The notes under the pieces: model-generated
The model's input: only the letters and a program-made list of their open reading frames with translations
Databases searched by the model: none
Told to the model about the DNA's origin: nothing
Made by a program: the position numbers and the translations under genes
Assembly: GCF_013385825.1 (NCBI RefSeq)
Contig: NZ_JACAPG010000008.1
Coordinates: forward strand, 186,001 to 250,000
Length of the DNA: 64,000 nt
Reading direction: 5' to 3'
Source: Pseudomonas reactans
GTDB taxonomy: Bacteria; Pseudomonadota; Gammaproteobacteria; Pseudomonadales; Pseudomonadaceae
Shown: piece by piece, positions 41,012 through 50,566 of the stretch
Position numbering within the stretch: the stretch's first letter is position 1
Layout: every line of letters starts with the position of its first letter

Positions 41012-41239
41012 ATGATCAAGTCGTTGGCAATGGTGATCGCAGCGGGCCTGTTGGCCGGCTGCGGCAGCACGCCAAGCGCAGAGCCGGACGCTGGCAAGCC
41101 TGCGGCACAGCAGAAAAAGAGCTGCTACCAGGCGGACTGGCAAGCCGAGACCATGCCGGTGATCAACAAGCGCATTGGCAACGAACGGCTGGAGAAATAC
41201 GACGCCGCGCCCAACGGTCAGGAACAGGGTTGCCCTTGA
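41012..41239 (+). CDS. Small lipoprotein, unknown function
   Basis: A 75-residue lipoprotein with lipobox LLAGC (Cys17), then a Pro/Ala/Lys linker and two Cys in the mature part (KSCYQADW and QGCP at the C-terminus). ATG 41012 has AAAAGGAG upstream. It is inserted between pgk and the MliC gene and probably translated in the same run. Not recognised. Confidence 0.72.
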   Translation: MIKSLAMVIAAGLLAGCGSTPSAEPDAGKPAAQQKKSCYQADWQAETMPVINKRIGNERLEKYDAAPNGQEQGCP

Positions 41240-41286
41240 CGGGTCTGATCAACTGGCGGCCATCGGTCGCCTCACGAGGATTGGCA

Positions 41287-41622
41287 ATGAAAGGCGTTTT
41301 CGCCCTGGCAGCCCTGGCCCTGTTGGCCGGCTGCAGCAGCATGAACATGTTCAGCAACAAGGCAGAAACTGCCGACAAGTGGACCACCTGGACCTGCGAC
41401 AGCAAGGCTGAGGTGAACTGGCGCTTTGCTAATCAGGCCAAATCCGAGGTGGATGTCCGTTTGGGCGGTTCCGACCAGGTTTACCGCCTCAAGCAGGACG
41501 TTGCCGCCTCGGGCGTGCTGTACAGCGACGGCCAATTGGCGTTTCACACAAAAGGTGAGGAAGGCCTGGTTTACTGGGTCGCCACCGATGATTTGATCGG
41601 GCGTGGCTGCAAAGCGCAGTAA
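41287..41622 (+). CDS. MliC family lysozyme inhibitor lipoprotein
   Basis: A 111-residue lipoprotein with lipobox LLAGCSS and a MliC-like barrel: WTCDSKAEVNWRF, DQVYRLKQDVAASGVLYSD, and a closing GRGCKAQ forming the family disulphide with TWTC. MliC proteins inhibit c-type lysozyme at the outer membrane. Start ATG 41287 follows GAGGATT. It sits between pgk and fba. Confidence 0.85.
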   Translation: MKGVFALAALALLAGCSSMNMFSNKAETADKWTTWTCDSKAEVNWRFANQAKSEVDVRLGGSDQVYRLKQDVAASGVLYSDGQLAFHTKGEEGLVYWVATDDLIGRGCKAQ

Positions 41623-41746
41623 GCCTGACAGCAATAACGATTCAGCAGGCCAGGTATTGAAAACCTGGCCGGCAATAACTTGAATAGCAGCCGCCGCTAC
41701 GGCAGGCTTGCACGATTAACGACCCTCGACCGGGAGAGACAACACA

Positions 41747-42811
41747 ATGGCACTTATCAGCATGCGTCAAATGCTGGACCACGCAGCCGAGTTCGGCTAC
41801 GGCGTCCCAGCCTTTAACGTCAACAACCTTGAGCAGATGCGCGCCATCATGGAAGCCGCTGACAAGACCGACTCCCCCGTGATCGTCCAGGCTTCAGCCG
41901 GTGCGCGCAAATACGCCGGTGCCCCGTTCCTGCGTCACCTGATCCTCGCCGCAATCGAAGAGTTCCCGCACATCCCGGTGTGCATGCACCAGGACCACGG
42001 CACCAGCCCGGACGTGTGCCAGCGCTCCATCCAACTGGGCTTCAGCTCGGTGATGATGGACGGCTCCCTCGGCGAAGACGGCAAGACCCCGACCGACTAC
42101 GAGTACAACGTACGCGTCACCCAACAAACCGTGGCCATGGCTCACGCCTGCGGCGTATCGGTTGAAGGCGAGCTGGGTTGCCTGGGTTCCCTGGAAACCG
42201 GCATGGCCGGCGAAGAAGACGGCATCGGCGCTGAAGGCGTGCTGGATCACAGCCAGATGCTGACCGACCCGGAAGAAGCAGCAGACTTCGTGAAAAAGAC
42301 CCAGGTCGACGCCCTGGCCATCGCCATCGGCACCAGCCACGGCGCCTACAAGTTCACCAAGCCGCCTACCGGCGACGTGCTGGCCATCGACCGCATCAAG
42401 GAAATCCACAAACGCATCCCCAACACCCACCTGGTAATGCACGGTTCTTCCTCGGTGCCGCAAGAGTGGCTGGCGATCATCAACCAGTACGGCGGCGACA
42501 TCAAAGAAACCTACGGCGTGCCGGTTGAAGAAATCGTTGAAGGCATCAAGTACGGCGTGCGCAAGGTCAACATCGACACCGACCTGCGCCTGGCGTCCAC
42601 CGGTGCGATGCGTCGCCTGATGGCCACCAACCCAAGCGAGTTCGACCCGCGTAAGTTCTTCGGCGCGACCGTGACCGCGATGCGTGATGTGTGTATCGCA
42701 CGTTATGAAGCGTTTGGTACTGCGGGGAATGCTTCGAAGATCAAGCCGATCTCGCTGGAAGCGATGTACCAGCGTTATTTGAAAGGCGAGTTGAACGCTA
42801 AGGTGAACTAA
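41747..42811 (+). CDS. fba: Fructose-1,6-bisphosphate aldolase class II Fba
   Basis: A 354-residue zinc-dependent aldolase (CBBA type). Zinc ligands fall in [10 protein letters not shown] and VMHGSSSVP, and the phosphate-binding part in [16 protein letters not shown] 41747 has GGGAGAG upstream. It ends the sugar-phosphate cluster and is followed by a strong terminator. Confidence 0.97.
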   Translation: MALISMRQMLDHAAEFGYGVPAFNVNNLEQMRAIMEAADKTDSPVIVQASAGARKYAGAPFLRHLILAAIEEFPHIPVCMHQDHGTSPDVCQRSIQLGFSSVMMDGSLGEDGKTPTDYEYNVRVTQQTVAMAHACGVSVEGELGCLGSLETGMAGEEDGIGAEGVLDHSQMLTDPEEAADFVKKTQVDALAIAIGTSHGAYKFTKPPTGDVLAIDRIKEIHKRIPNTHLVMHGSSSVPQEWLAIINQYGGDIKETYGVPVEEIVEGIKYGVRKVNIDTDLRLASTGAMRRLMATNPSEFDPRKFFGATVTAMRDVCIARYEAFGTAGNASKIKPISLEAMYQRYLKGELNAKVN

Positions 42812-42832
42812 ACCTCAGCGTTTATAAAAGAA

Positions 42833-42857
42833 GCCCGCAGCGATGCGGGCTTTTTTT
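42833..42857 (+). terminator. Rho-independent terminator of fba
   Basis: GCCCGCA-GCGA-TGCGGGC stem followed by seven T residues, 22 bp after the fba stop and before the convergent lyase gene. Confidence 0.92.
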
Positions 42858-42868
42858 GTGGCTGCAAT

Positions 42869-43534
42869 TCAATCGTGATCAATATCCAGCTTCGCAAACG
42901 TCACCCGTGCGCCTTCCTTGCTGTCCCCACTGTTGTCCTGCACATAGGCGCCTGCCTTGAAGTACAACGGCTTCGCCCCCCACGCGGCACCAATGCGCTC
43001 ATTCCATTCACCATCCGCGGCATACACGCTGAGCAGCCCGGCTTTGTTGAGGTTGATCACGTAGGTAAAGCTCTTCTCCAGCGGCACATTCGACGCCACG
43101 ATGATCACCCGTCCTTCATCCTCATCCGGGCGCATGCGCACTTTGGCGACGATATTGCCGGTTTGGGTTTTTTCCTTGAATTGATATTCCAGCTTGATCA
43201 GGGGCTTCTGGCTGTCATAGGCGTGAATCTGCCCGATGACGATCTTGCCGGTGGAAGGCACCTGATTGACCTCCAGCGTGGCGCGCAGGAAGTTGTCCGC
43301 GTCGGGGTAGGTCCAATTGCGTAGCCGCCCATCGGCGTAGGTTTCACGCAATTCGCTGCGCGGGTACACGGCGTTCTCGGTGCGAGTGCCGGTGACCGGT
43401 GTCCAGAATTGCACGTTGCTGCCTTCGGCCTGGAAATACTGGTCGTTGAAGCCATTCATCAGCTTCGGGGTATCGATGGTGGCGGGCGGGGAGCCGACCG
43501 GGATGCTGAGGTTCCAGGTGGAAAGGTCGATCAT
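42869..43534 (-). CDS. Alginate lyase, polysaccharide lyase family 7
   Basis: A 221-residue beta-jelly-roll lyase with the three PL7 motifs: YPRSELRET (RxELR), IGQIH (QIH, catalytic His) and YFKAGAYVQ (YxKAGxYxQ, catalytic Tyr). QIH variants often accept poly-G or poly-MG alginate. There is no signal peptide, so as encoded it would stay in the cytoplasm unless released otherwise. No alginate genes are adjacent. Confidence 0.9.
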   Translation of the reverse strand: MIDLSTWNLSIPVGSPPATIDTPKLMNGFNDQYFQAEGSNVQFWTPVTGTRTENAVYPRSELRETYADGRLRNWTYPDADNFLRATLEVNQVPSTGKIVIGQIHAYDSQKPLIKLEYQFKEKTQTGNIVAKVRMRPDEDEGRVIIVASNVPLEKSFTYVINLNKAGLLSVYAADGEWNERIGAAWGAKPLYFKAGAYVQDNSGDSKEGARVTFAKLDIDHD

Positions 43535-43844
43535 GGCATTTGCCTTTTTACAGAAGGTGAAGGCTTTGGCCCGTGGGCCAGTCAGGTTCTTTATAGGTGG
43601 TGTTAACCGTCTTGTTAAATGATTGATGGCAACTTATTGGCGTCAAATGAATGCCAAAAAGCCATGTTTCCCGTGAATCGTGGGCTGTAGCGGTTGACCG
43701 TTAGTCGGCTTCCTGAAAATTGGCGCAATGATGGCACCGTCGTTACTTCTGCTTTTTTGGAAGCGGGGCTAGAGTGAGGCCTCAGAGTTTGTCCGGGTTT
43801 TCTGTCAGAATTGACCGGAGTGGCTCCCAAGGAAGAGACGTAGC
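43535..43844 (+). promoter_or_regulatory. Promoter region upstream of GGDEF-EAL gene
   Basis: A 310-bp gap between divergent genes. Apart from the GAAGAGA ribosome site of the downstream gene, I see no ORF, repeat or hairpin of note. Confidence 0.3.
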
Positions 43845-45950
43845 ATGGAATGCGCTCCACACCACGCCGATGGCAGTTCAGTTCTTTTGGTCGTCGATGA
43901 CTACCCGGAAAACCTGGTCAGTATGCGTGCGCTTTTGCAGCGTGAAGACTGGCGGGTGATCACCGCAGGTTCTGGCCTGGAAGCCTTGGAGTTGCTGCTC
44001 GCCCACGACGTCGATCTGGTCTTGCTGGACGTGCGCATGCCCGGCATGGACGGCTTCGAAGTGGCCCGCCTGATGCGCGGCAGCCAACGCACGCGCATGA
44101 CACCGATCATCTTCCTTACGGCCAACGCCCAGTCGCCTGCCGCGGTGCTGGAGGGTTATGCCAGTGGCGCCGTCGATTACCTGTTCAAGCCGTTTGACCC
44201 GAATATTCTCAAGCCCAAGGTCCAGGCCCTGTTGGAGCACCAGCGCAATCGCCGGGCCTTGCAGCGACTGAGCCATGACCTGGAGTCCGCCCGTGCCTTT
44301 AATGCATCGGTGCTGGATAACGCCGCCGAGGGCATTCTGGTGGTGGGTGAGGGCAGTGTGATCGAGTACGCCAACCCGGCTATTTCGCGGCTGCTGAATG
44401 CCACCATGACGGAACTGCAGGGTGAGAGCTTCCTGAGTTTCCTGCAAAAACCCCATGTGCCGGCCTGGCTGGGGTTCCCGATGTTCGAGGCGTATCGCAA
44501 AGGCGAAACGTGGCGCCAGCACGACGCTATCTTACGCACCGGTCGCGGTCAGCAGGTACCGGTGGCGCTGTCTTGCGCGCCGTTGCCTGCCGAGCAGAAG
44601 GCCATGGTAGTGACCGTGCTGGACATGTCCGAAGTGCGTCATCTGCACCAGCAACTGGAGTTCCAGGCCGTCACCGACCCGTTGACCGGGTTGTTGAACC
44701 GGCGTGGTTTCCACCAGGCAGCAGAGAACACATTGCTGCGCAGCGAGCGTAATGAGCTATCCCTAGTGTTGCTGTATCTGGACTTGGATGGCTTCAAGCG
44801 GGTTAATGACTCGTTGGGACATGACGCAGGCGACCGGGTGTTGCGCTGGGTCTCGGAACAGATGCAGGCCTGTTTGCGATCTGGCGATATGCTCGGGCGC
44901 ATGGGCGGGGATGAATTCACGGCGTTGCTGGAACTGGAATTCCCGGAGCAAGCCGCGAAGATTGCGGAAAAACTGATCGAACGAGTGTCGGTGTGCCAGC
45001 AGATCGATGGCCTGGATGTGATGCTGGGTGTCAGCATCGGTATTGCCACGTTCCCGGATTGTGGCTCGGACTTGAATGGCCTGCTGCGCGCCGCCGACAT
45101 TGCCATGTACGAAGCCAAGCGTGCGGGCCGTCAGCAATATCGCTATTACGACCAGGAAATGAACGGCCGCGCCCGCTCGCGCCTGATGCTCGAAGACAGT
45201 GTGCGCACGGCGATTCAGAACAAGGATTTCACCCTGGTCTATCAGCCTCAAGTTTCTCTGGAGGACGGCCGCCTGCGTGGCGTTGAAGCGCTGTTGCGCT
45301 GGCAGCATCCGAGTGTTGGCGATGTGCCGCCGGGGTTGTTTCTGCCGTTGCTGGAAGAGGCGCGGTTGATCAGCCAACTCAGCACCTGGATTTATCAACA
45401 GGTCGCCGCGCAGCGCCAGGTGTGGCAAGCAACGTTTGGTGATGAGTTGGTGCTGAGCGTGAGCCTCTCCAGCAACCAGTTCAATATGCCCAACCTGGCC
45501 AGCCAACTGCAGCAGGTGATGGAGCGACATGGGTTGCAGGGTCGACAACTGGAGGTGGAAATCAGTGAAGACTGCCTGATGAGTAACCTTGAGGAGTCGA
45601 TCAAGCAGCTCAAATTGTTGCGCCAGATCGGCGTGCGCACCGCTCTGGATGATTTTGGCCTGGGCAATTGCTCCCTGGCGCATCTGCGCGATTTGGCGTT
45701 CGATACGCTCAAACTCGACCCGCAATTGGTTGCGCGCCTGCCGGGTTCCGCACGGGACGCGGTGATGGCACGCAGCATCATCGAGCTGTGCGGGCATTTT
45801 GAGGTTGTGGTAGTCGCTGAAGGTGTCGAAACCCAGGAGCAAGCCCAATGGCTCAAGGCCAACGGCTGCCCGTTTATCCAGGGCCCGTTGGCGGCGCAGC
45901 CGTTGATGGCCGAGGAAGTGACGGAGTGGAGTCGCGCCCGCCTGGGCTGA
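43845..45950 (+). CDS. REC-PAS-GGDEF-EAL response regulator, c-di-GMP turnover
   Basis: A 701-residue cytoplasmic protein. Receiver domain residues 12-130 with phospho-acceptor Asp62 (LLDVRMPGMDG) and Lys115; a PAS-like domain about 150-265; GGDEF about 275-435 with intact GGDEF (354-358) and an RxxD inhibitory site (345-348); EAL about 445-690 with EALLRW (481). In the EAL domain the metal-binding Asn of VNLS is Ser540 (SVSLSSNQF), and the DDFGTGYSSL loop reads DDFGLGNCSL, so phosphodiesterase activity is doubtful while cyclase activity looks possible. No sensor kinase is adjacent. Confidence 0.93.
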   Translation: MECAPHHADGSSVLLVVDDYPENLVSMRALLQREDWRVITAGSGLEALELLLAHDVDLVLLDVRMPGMDGFEVARLMRGSQRTRMTPIIFLTANAQSPAAVLEGYASGAVDYLFKPFDPNILKPKVQALLEHQRNRRALQRLSHDLESARAFNASVLDNAAEGILVVGEGSVIEYANPAISRLLNATMTELQGESFLSFLQKPHVPAWLGFPMFEAYRKGETWRQHDAILRTGRGQQVPVALSCAPLPAEQKAMVVTVLDMSEVRHLHQQLEFQAVTDPLTGLLNRRGFHQAAENTLLRSERNELSLVLLYLDLDGFKRVNDSLGHDAGDRVLRWVSEQMQACLRSGDMLGRMGGDEFTALLELEFPEQAAKIAEKLIERVSVCQQIDGLDVMLGVSIGIATFPDCGSDLNGLLRAADIAMYEAKRAGRQQYRYYDQEMNGRARSRLMLEDSVRTAIQNKDFTLVYQPQVSLEDGRLRGVEALLRWQHPSVGDVPPGLFLPLLEEARLISQLSTWIYQQVAAQRQVWQATFGDELVLSVSLSSNQFNMPNLASQLQQVMERHGLQGRQLEVEISEDCLMSNLEESIKQLKLLRQIGVRTALDDFGLGNCSLAHLRDLAFDTLKLDPQLVARLPGSARDAVMARSIIELCGHFEVVVVAEGVETQEQAQWLKANGCPFIQGPLAAQPLMAEEVTEWSRARLG

Positions 45951-45991
45951 ATTCGTTACACTGACGGCCGTCCGAACCTGTTGCAGACCCC

Positions 45992-46492
45992 ATGACCGCG
46001 CTGAAATACCTCCAGGCCTATCCCGCCGCCCTTCAGGAGCAAGTGCGCCAACTGATCGCCAAGGACCAGTTGGGTGCCTACCTGGAACAACGTTACCCCG
46101 AACGCCACGCCGTGCAGAGCGACAAGGCCCTGTACGCCTACGCCCTGGCCTTGAAGCAGGAACACCTGCGCAATGCACCGGCCATCGACAAAGTGCTGTT
46201 CGATAACCGCCTGGACCTGACCCATCGTGCGCTTGGCCTGCACACCACGATTTCACGGGTGCAGGGCGGCAACCTTAAATCCAAGAAAGAGATTCGCATT
46301 GCCGCGTTGTTCAAGGAGGCCGCACCAGAGTTTCTGCGCATGATCGTCGTGCACGAACTGGCGCACTTCAAGGAATCGGACCACAACAAAGCGTTCTATA
46401 AACTCTGTGAGTACATGATGCCGGGCTACCACCAGGTGGAATTCGACCTGCGCGTCTACCTCACGTACCGCGACCTGCAGGGCAAACCCTGA
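45992..46492 (+). CDS. YgjP-like zinc metallopeptidase
   Basis: A 166-residue protein with VVHELAHFKESDH: HExxH at residues 121-125 and a further His131, as in the YgjP/WLM-like metallopeptidases. The preceding KSKKEIRIAALFKEA segment is family-typical. Substrate unknown. It is followed after 19 bp by a small HTH gene. Confidence 0.82.
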   Translation: MTALKYLQAYPAALQEQVRQLIAKDQLGAYLEQRYPERHAVQSDKALYAYALALKQEHLRNAPAIDKVLFDNRLDLTHRALGLHTTISRVQGGNLKSKKEIRIAALFKEAAPEFLRMIVVHELAHFKESDHNKAFYKLCEYMMPGYHQVEFDLRVYLTYRDLQGKP

Positions 46493-46511
46493 CCGCACAA
46501 GGCGACCGACC

Positions 46512-46808
46512 ATGGATGTGAGTAAGACCAAGAGCAGCTTCTATCGCCGCCTCTACGTGGCTTATCTAATCGACAGCGGGCAGGCCAGCAATGTCCCGGC
46601 GCTGACCGACGCCACCGGCATGCCCCGGCGCACGGCGCAGGACACGATTGCGGCGCTGGCCGACCTGGACATTGTGTGTGAATTCGAGCAGGAGGACGGT
46701 GCCCGCAACCATGCCGGGCACTATCGGATTCGCAGCTGGGGAGCGATCGATCGGCGCTGGATCGAGGCCAATCTCGCGCAGATCAAGCAGGTGCTGGGTT
46801 ACCCCTAG
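46512..46808 (+). CDS. Small winged helix-turn-helix protein
   Basis: A 98-residue basic protein. Residues about 20-55 (DATGMPRRTAQDTIAALADL) form a helix-turn-helix, followed by a wing-like GHYRIRSWG and a C-terminal helix. Probably a DNA-binding regulator of unknown target, co-transcribed with the YgjP gene. It overlaps the convergent acetyltransferase by 4 bp. Confidence 0.7.
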   Translation: MDVSKTKSSFYRRLYVAYLIDSGQASNVPALTDATGMPRRTAQDTIAALADLDIVCEFEQEDGARNHAGHYRIRSWGAIDRRWIEANLAQIKQVLGYP

Positions 46809-47257
46809 TCCTTTCTCATGCCGATGTGCGGAATATCATCTTCAAGGTATTCCTCACCGGCGACGACAAACCCGTAGCGCCCGTAGTAGCCCTGCAAATG
46901 CGCCTGGGCTGACAGGAAAATCGGTGTTTGTGGCCAGATATCGTCAATCCGCTTGAGTGTTTCTTCCATCATCCGATGCCCCAGCCCGGTGCCACGCGCT
47001 ACCGGCGCCACAATCACGCGGCCGATTACCACGTCACCACCTTGGGTTTCTGGGTCCAGCAGGCGCAGGTAGGCTACCAACTGGTCATCCTGCCAGGCCA
47101 TCAAATGGTGGGTGTCGCCGGAAAGATCCTGCCCATCGAGATCCTGGTAGACGCATTTCTGCTCGACAACGAAGACCTCGTTGCGCAGGCGCAGGATGGC
47201 GTAAAGCTGCTCCTTGCCCAGGTCATCGTGGTGCTTGCAAACCCATTCAACGGTCAT
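46805..47257 (-). CDS. GNAT family N-acetyltransferase, ElaA-like
   Basis: A 150-residue acetyltransferase with LRNEVFVVEQKCVYQDLDG, the ElaA N-terminal signature, and VIVAPVARGTGLGHRMM, the acetyl-CoA pyrophosphate loop (RGTGLG). Start at 47257 (MTVEWVCKHH). Substrate unknown. Confidence 0.87.
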   Translation of the reverse strand: MTVEWVCKHHDDLGKEQLYAILRLRNEVFVVEQKCVYQDLDGQDLSGDTHHLMAWQDDQLVAYLRLLDPETQGGDVVIGRVIVAPVARGTGLGHRMMEETLKRIDDIWPQTPIFLSAQAHLQGYYGRYGFVVAGEEYLEDDIPHIGMRKD

Positions 47258-47458
47258 GGCATGTTCTCTTATAGATGTCTGTTGCGGATAGTAAGCGCGG
47301 CAGGCGTTTGTGTCTAAATCGGTTATTTTTGTGAGTGAAATCAAATTGCCATCATTGAGTGCGTCCTGCGCCGGTTTCTTTGTGTAATCTGAGCTACTGT
47401 TAGAACCTCAGGCCCCGCCTGAGCTAAGGCCACCGCCTGCCTGCCAAGGACTTTGAGC

Positions 47459-48196
47459 ATGCCGCGATTCCCTCGTGCCGTTGCTTTGATTGGAGTGTTG
47501 TTGCTGGCCCAGCCAGCCTTCGCACAGCGTCTGCGCCTGGTAGCGGACGCCTGGCCACCCTTTACCGACGCCACCTTGATCAATGGCGGGCTGGCCACCG
47601 ATATCGTCAGCACCGCCCTGGCCCGCGCGGGTTATGCCAGTGATTTCGAACAGGTGCCTTGGGCCCGGGCGTTGATGGGCGTGGGCGACGGCCGTTATGA
47701 CGTCTTGGTGAATGCCTGGTACGACGATGCGCGCACACAACTGGGGCAATTCTCCAGCGAATACCTGCTCAATCGCGTGCGTTTCATCAAGCGGCGTGAC
47801 GATCCCATTGAATTCCAGAACCTTGAGCAACTGCACGACTACCCCATCGCCGTGGTGCGTGGATATGCCTATTCGGCGGCGTTCGATGGCGATGCGCAGT
47901 TGCAGAAAGTGCCGGTGCATAACTTCGCAATGGCGGTGCGCATGCTGGCGGCACAGCGGGTACGGCTGACGGTGGAGGATGAATATGTGGCGCGTTATTA
48001 CCTCTCCCGCGAGTCGGCGCGGGTGCGCAATTCGGTGGAGTTTTTACCCAAGCCTTTGAGTGAAAACAGTCTGCATATCTTAGTGAGCTTGAAGAACCCC
48101 GAGCATGAACAGATCGTCGCCAGCTTTGACCGGGAGATTGCCAAGATGAAGGCGGACGGCAGTTATGCGCGGTTGATGAAGCAGCACGGGATGTAG
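47459..48196 (+). CDS. Orphan periplasmic solute-binding protein, family 3
   Basis: A 245-residue protein with a signal peptide cut near residue 22 (AQPAFA), then LRLVADAWPPFTDATL. The fold matches single-domain SBP_bac_3 proteins with no partner transporter nearby. ATG 47459 has AAGGA upstream; a hairpin CTCAGG-N5-CCTGAG (47407-47423) lies in the leader. Its stop TAG is inside the first arm of a REP element. Confidence 0.82.
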   Translation: MPRFPRAVALIGVLLLAQPAFAQRLRLVADAWPPFTDATLINGGLATDIVSTALARAGYASDFEQVPWARALMGVGDGRYDVLVNAWYDDARTQLGQFSSEYLLNRVRFIKRRDDPIEFQNLEQLHDYPIAVVRGYAYSAAFDGDAQLQKVPVHNFAMAVRMLAAQRVRLTVEDEYVARYYLSRESARVRNSVEFLPKPLSENSLHILVSLKNPEHEQIVASFDREIAKMKADGSYARLMKQHGM

Positions 48197-48291
48197 GAGC
48201 GAGCTTGCTCGCAAAAAATCCGAGAGCACCGCGTAAAACCAGATGCGCTGCGTCATCGTTGACGATCTTCGCGAGCAAGCTCGCTCCTACA
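48192..48291. repeat. REP pair providing stop codons of both convergent genes
   Basis: Inverted TGTAGGAGCGAGCTTGCTCGC arms. The left arm contains the TAG stop (48194-48196) of the binding-protein gene, and the right arm contains the TAG stop (48287-48289 on the minus strand) of the YccS-like gene. Confidence 0.94.
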
Positions 48292-50461
48292 CTTCTTTGA
48301 TCAGGTGCGCAGCCAACGTGCGCAACGGTCCTAACTGCCGACAAATCAACGCCAATTGCGTCTGCACCAATCGCTGCCCTTCATCAATCTCATCCGGCAT
48401 CTGTTCCAGGTCGGCTGCCAACGCTTCCTCGGCATCGCTCTGAATCGCAATCGGCTGCTTGTTGGCCAACCCCGTGGCGATTTCATCAATACTCGCCGCC
48501 AAGGTATTCCCGGCGCCATCGATCAGATGCTCGCGCACCTCCGCTGGCAGTTGGGTTTCGCGGTGCGCGCCCAGCCCTGACAAATAGCTGAGCAACGTGT
48601 GCGACAGCACCAGGAAGCGGAAGCCCACATCCGCCTCCTTACGGAAGTGCCCCGGCTCCATCAGCATGTTCGCCAGAGTCGTCGACAGCGCCGCATCGGC
48701 GTTGTGTGCATTGCGTCGCGCCAGGCGGTAGGCCAGGTCGTCGCTTTTGCCGGCGGCGTATTGCTGCATGATCTGGCGCAAATAGATGCTGTTGCAGGTC
48801 AGGGTGTTGGCCAGCACTTTGTTCAGGCGCCGGCCCTGCCAATCCGGCAGGAACAGGAACACCGCCAGGCCCGCAATCAAGCTGCCGAGCAAGGTGTCGA
48901 ACAGACGCGGCAGGAACAGCCCGTAGCCGTCACCCACCTGGTTGAAGCAGAACAGCACCATCAAGGTGATGGCGGCGGTGGCCAGGGTGTAGCGGGTGGT
49001 GCGGTTGATAAAGAACACCAGGCCGGCGGCGATGGCGAACATCGACTGCACCAAGGGGCTCGGGAACAGATCGAACAAGGCCCACGCCACGGTCAGGCCG
49101 ATGGCGGTGCCGATGATCCGCTGGCCGAGCTTGCGCCGTGTGGCGCCGTAATTCGGCTGGCACACGAACAGCGTGGTCAGGATGATCCAGTAGCCTTGGG
49201 AGGCGTGAATCGCATGCAACATGCCGTAGCCCACGGTCAGCGCCAGGGACAGGCGCAGGGCATGGCGGAACAGCAACGAGGTGGGCGTCATCTGCGTACG
49301 CAGTCGCGTCCACATTTCCTTGAGGTTGCGCGGGGCGCGGTCCAGCAGGTTGCTGTCGGTGGCGTCGGCCAGGCTGTCGGGGTTGCTGGCGTCGCCCAGC
49401 AGGCGATCCAGCGTCGACAGGTTGGCCGCCAGCGCGCGCAACGAGCGCAGCAGGCCGCGCCAGGCGGGGTTGCTCTGGATGCGCAGGTGTTCCAGGGAGG
49501 CGTTCAGGTCGCCCAGGGCCTCGGCGAAGCTGTCGTCATAGATGAACGGCTGGCGCAGCTGGATCGACTCGGCCAGGGCCTGGCAGGCCTTGCCCTGCTG
49601 GCGCAGCAGGCGCTGGCAACGGAACAGCACATCGCTGTGGAAGAAGGCTTCGGCCAGGGCGTTGTAAGGGTAGTGGGACGAGCTGGCGCGTTCGTGGATG
49701 TCCTGGGCCAGGAAGTACAGCTTCAGGTAGCGGCTGACTTTCGAGCCAGGGCGGCCATTGCCCACGCGGTGCAGGATGATTTCCTTCGCCGCATTCAGCG
49801 CGGCAACGACTCGCCCATTTTGCTGGGCCAGTTCCAGGCGACGCGCTTCCACATCCAGTTGGCGAATCGGTTCAAACAACGAAGACTTGAGCTTGAGGTA
49901 ACGACCCAGTTCGCGAAACAACCGCGCCAGGCTTTGCTGCACCGGCTGGTTGGAAAACAACGCTTGCCACAGCACCGACAGCGCGCCGTACCAGGCGGCA
50001 CCGGCCACCAGCAGCAGCGGCTCATGCCAGAAGTCCGAGACCGCGCCACCGCGCTGGTCCACGCCGATCATGGTGTACACCGACAGGATCAGCGTCGCGG
50101 AGGCAATCGCGCCATAACGTTCGCCCAAGGCGCCGAGCATGGTCAGGCAGAAGGTGGCCAGGGCCAGGGAGATCGCGAAGATCCAGGGATAAGGGAACAG
50201 CAGCTCCACCGACAGCGCGGCGATGCTGAAACACACCAGCGTCACCGCCAGGGCATTGAGACGGCCTTGCCAACTGTCATCGGTCTCGGCCAGGGCGCTG
50301 GCGATAATCCCCAGGAACAACGGGATCAGCAGCGTCATCTCATCCTGATACCAGCACAGCGCCATGCTGCCGGTGAGGGCGATGAACACTCGGATGCTGT
50401 AACTGAATTTATCCAGCGCCCACAGGCGCCGCATGGACTGCTTGAACGAGGTCGATGACAT
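48287..50461 (-). CDS. FUSC/YccS family inner-membrane protein
   Basis: A 724-residue protein with two clusters of hydrophobic helices (residues about 20-160 and 400-530) separated and followed by long cytoplasmic helical parts, the YccS/YhfK layout of the FUSC family related to aromatic-acid efflux AaeB. GYWIILTTLFVCQPNYGATRRKLGQRIIGT is the conserved helix start; the RIIGT part is in the second cluster. Transport role presumed, substrate unknown. Stop codon lies in a REP arm. Confidence 0.88.
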   Translation of the reverse strand: MSSTSFKQSMRRLWALDKFSYSIRVFIALTGSMALCWYQDEMTLLIPLFLGIIASALAETDDSWQGRLNALAVTLVCFSIAALSVELLFPYPWIFAISLALATFCLTMLGALGERYGAIASATLILSVYTMIGVDQRGGAVSDFWHEPLLLVAGAAWYGALSVLWQALFSNQPVQQSLARLFRELGRYLKLKSSLFEPIRQLDVEARRLELAQQNGRVVAALNAAKEIILHRVGNGRPGSKVSRYLKLYFLAQDIHERASSSHYPYNALAEAFFHSDVLFRCQRLLRQQGKACQALAESIQLRQPFIYDDSFAEALGDLNASLEHLRIQSNPAWRGLLRSLRALAANLSTLDRLLGDASNPDSLADATDSNLLDRAPRNLKEMWTRLRTQMTPTSLLFRHALRLSLALTVGYGMLHAIHASQGYWIILTTLFVCQPNYGATRRKLGQRIIGTAIGLTVAWALFDLFPSPLVQSMFAIAAGLVFFINRTTRYTLATAAITLMVLFCFNQVGDGYGLFLPRLFDTLLGSLIAGLAVFLFLPDWQGRRLNKVLANTLTCNSIYLRQIMQQYAAGKSDDLAYRLARRNAHNADAALSTTLANMLMEPGHFRKEADVGFRFLVLSHTLLSYLSGLGAHRETQLPAEVREHLIDGAGNTLAASIDEIATGLANKQPIAIQSDAEEALAADLEQMPDEIDEGQRLVQTQLALICRQLGPLRTLAAHLIKEV

Positions 50462-50566
50462 GAAGTCTGGAGTCTTCCGGGACGATGCCGCTAAATTGAG
50501 CTATCAAGGACGCCACGGCAAGCGTGGCGATCACATCCAACGGCAAAATTTATTCCACTGCGCCGA

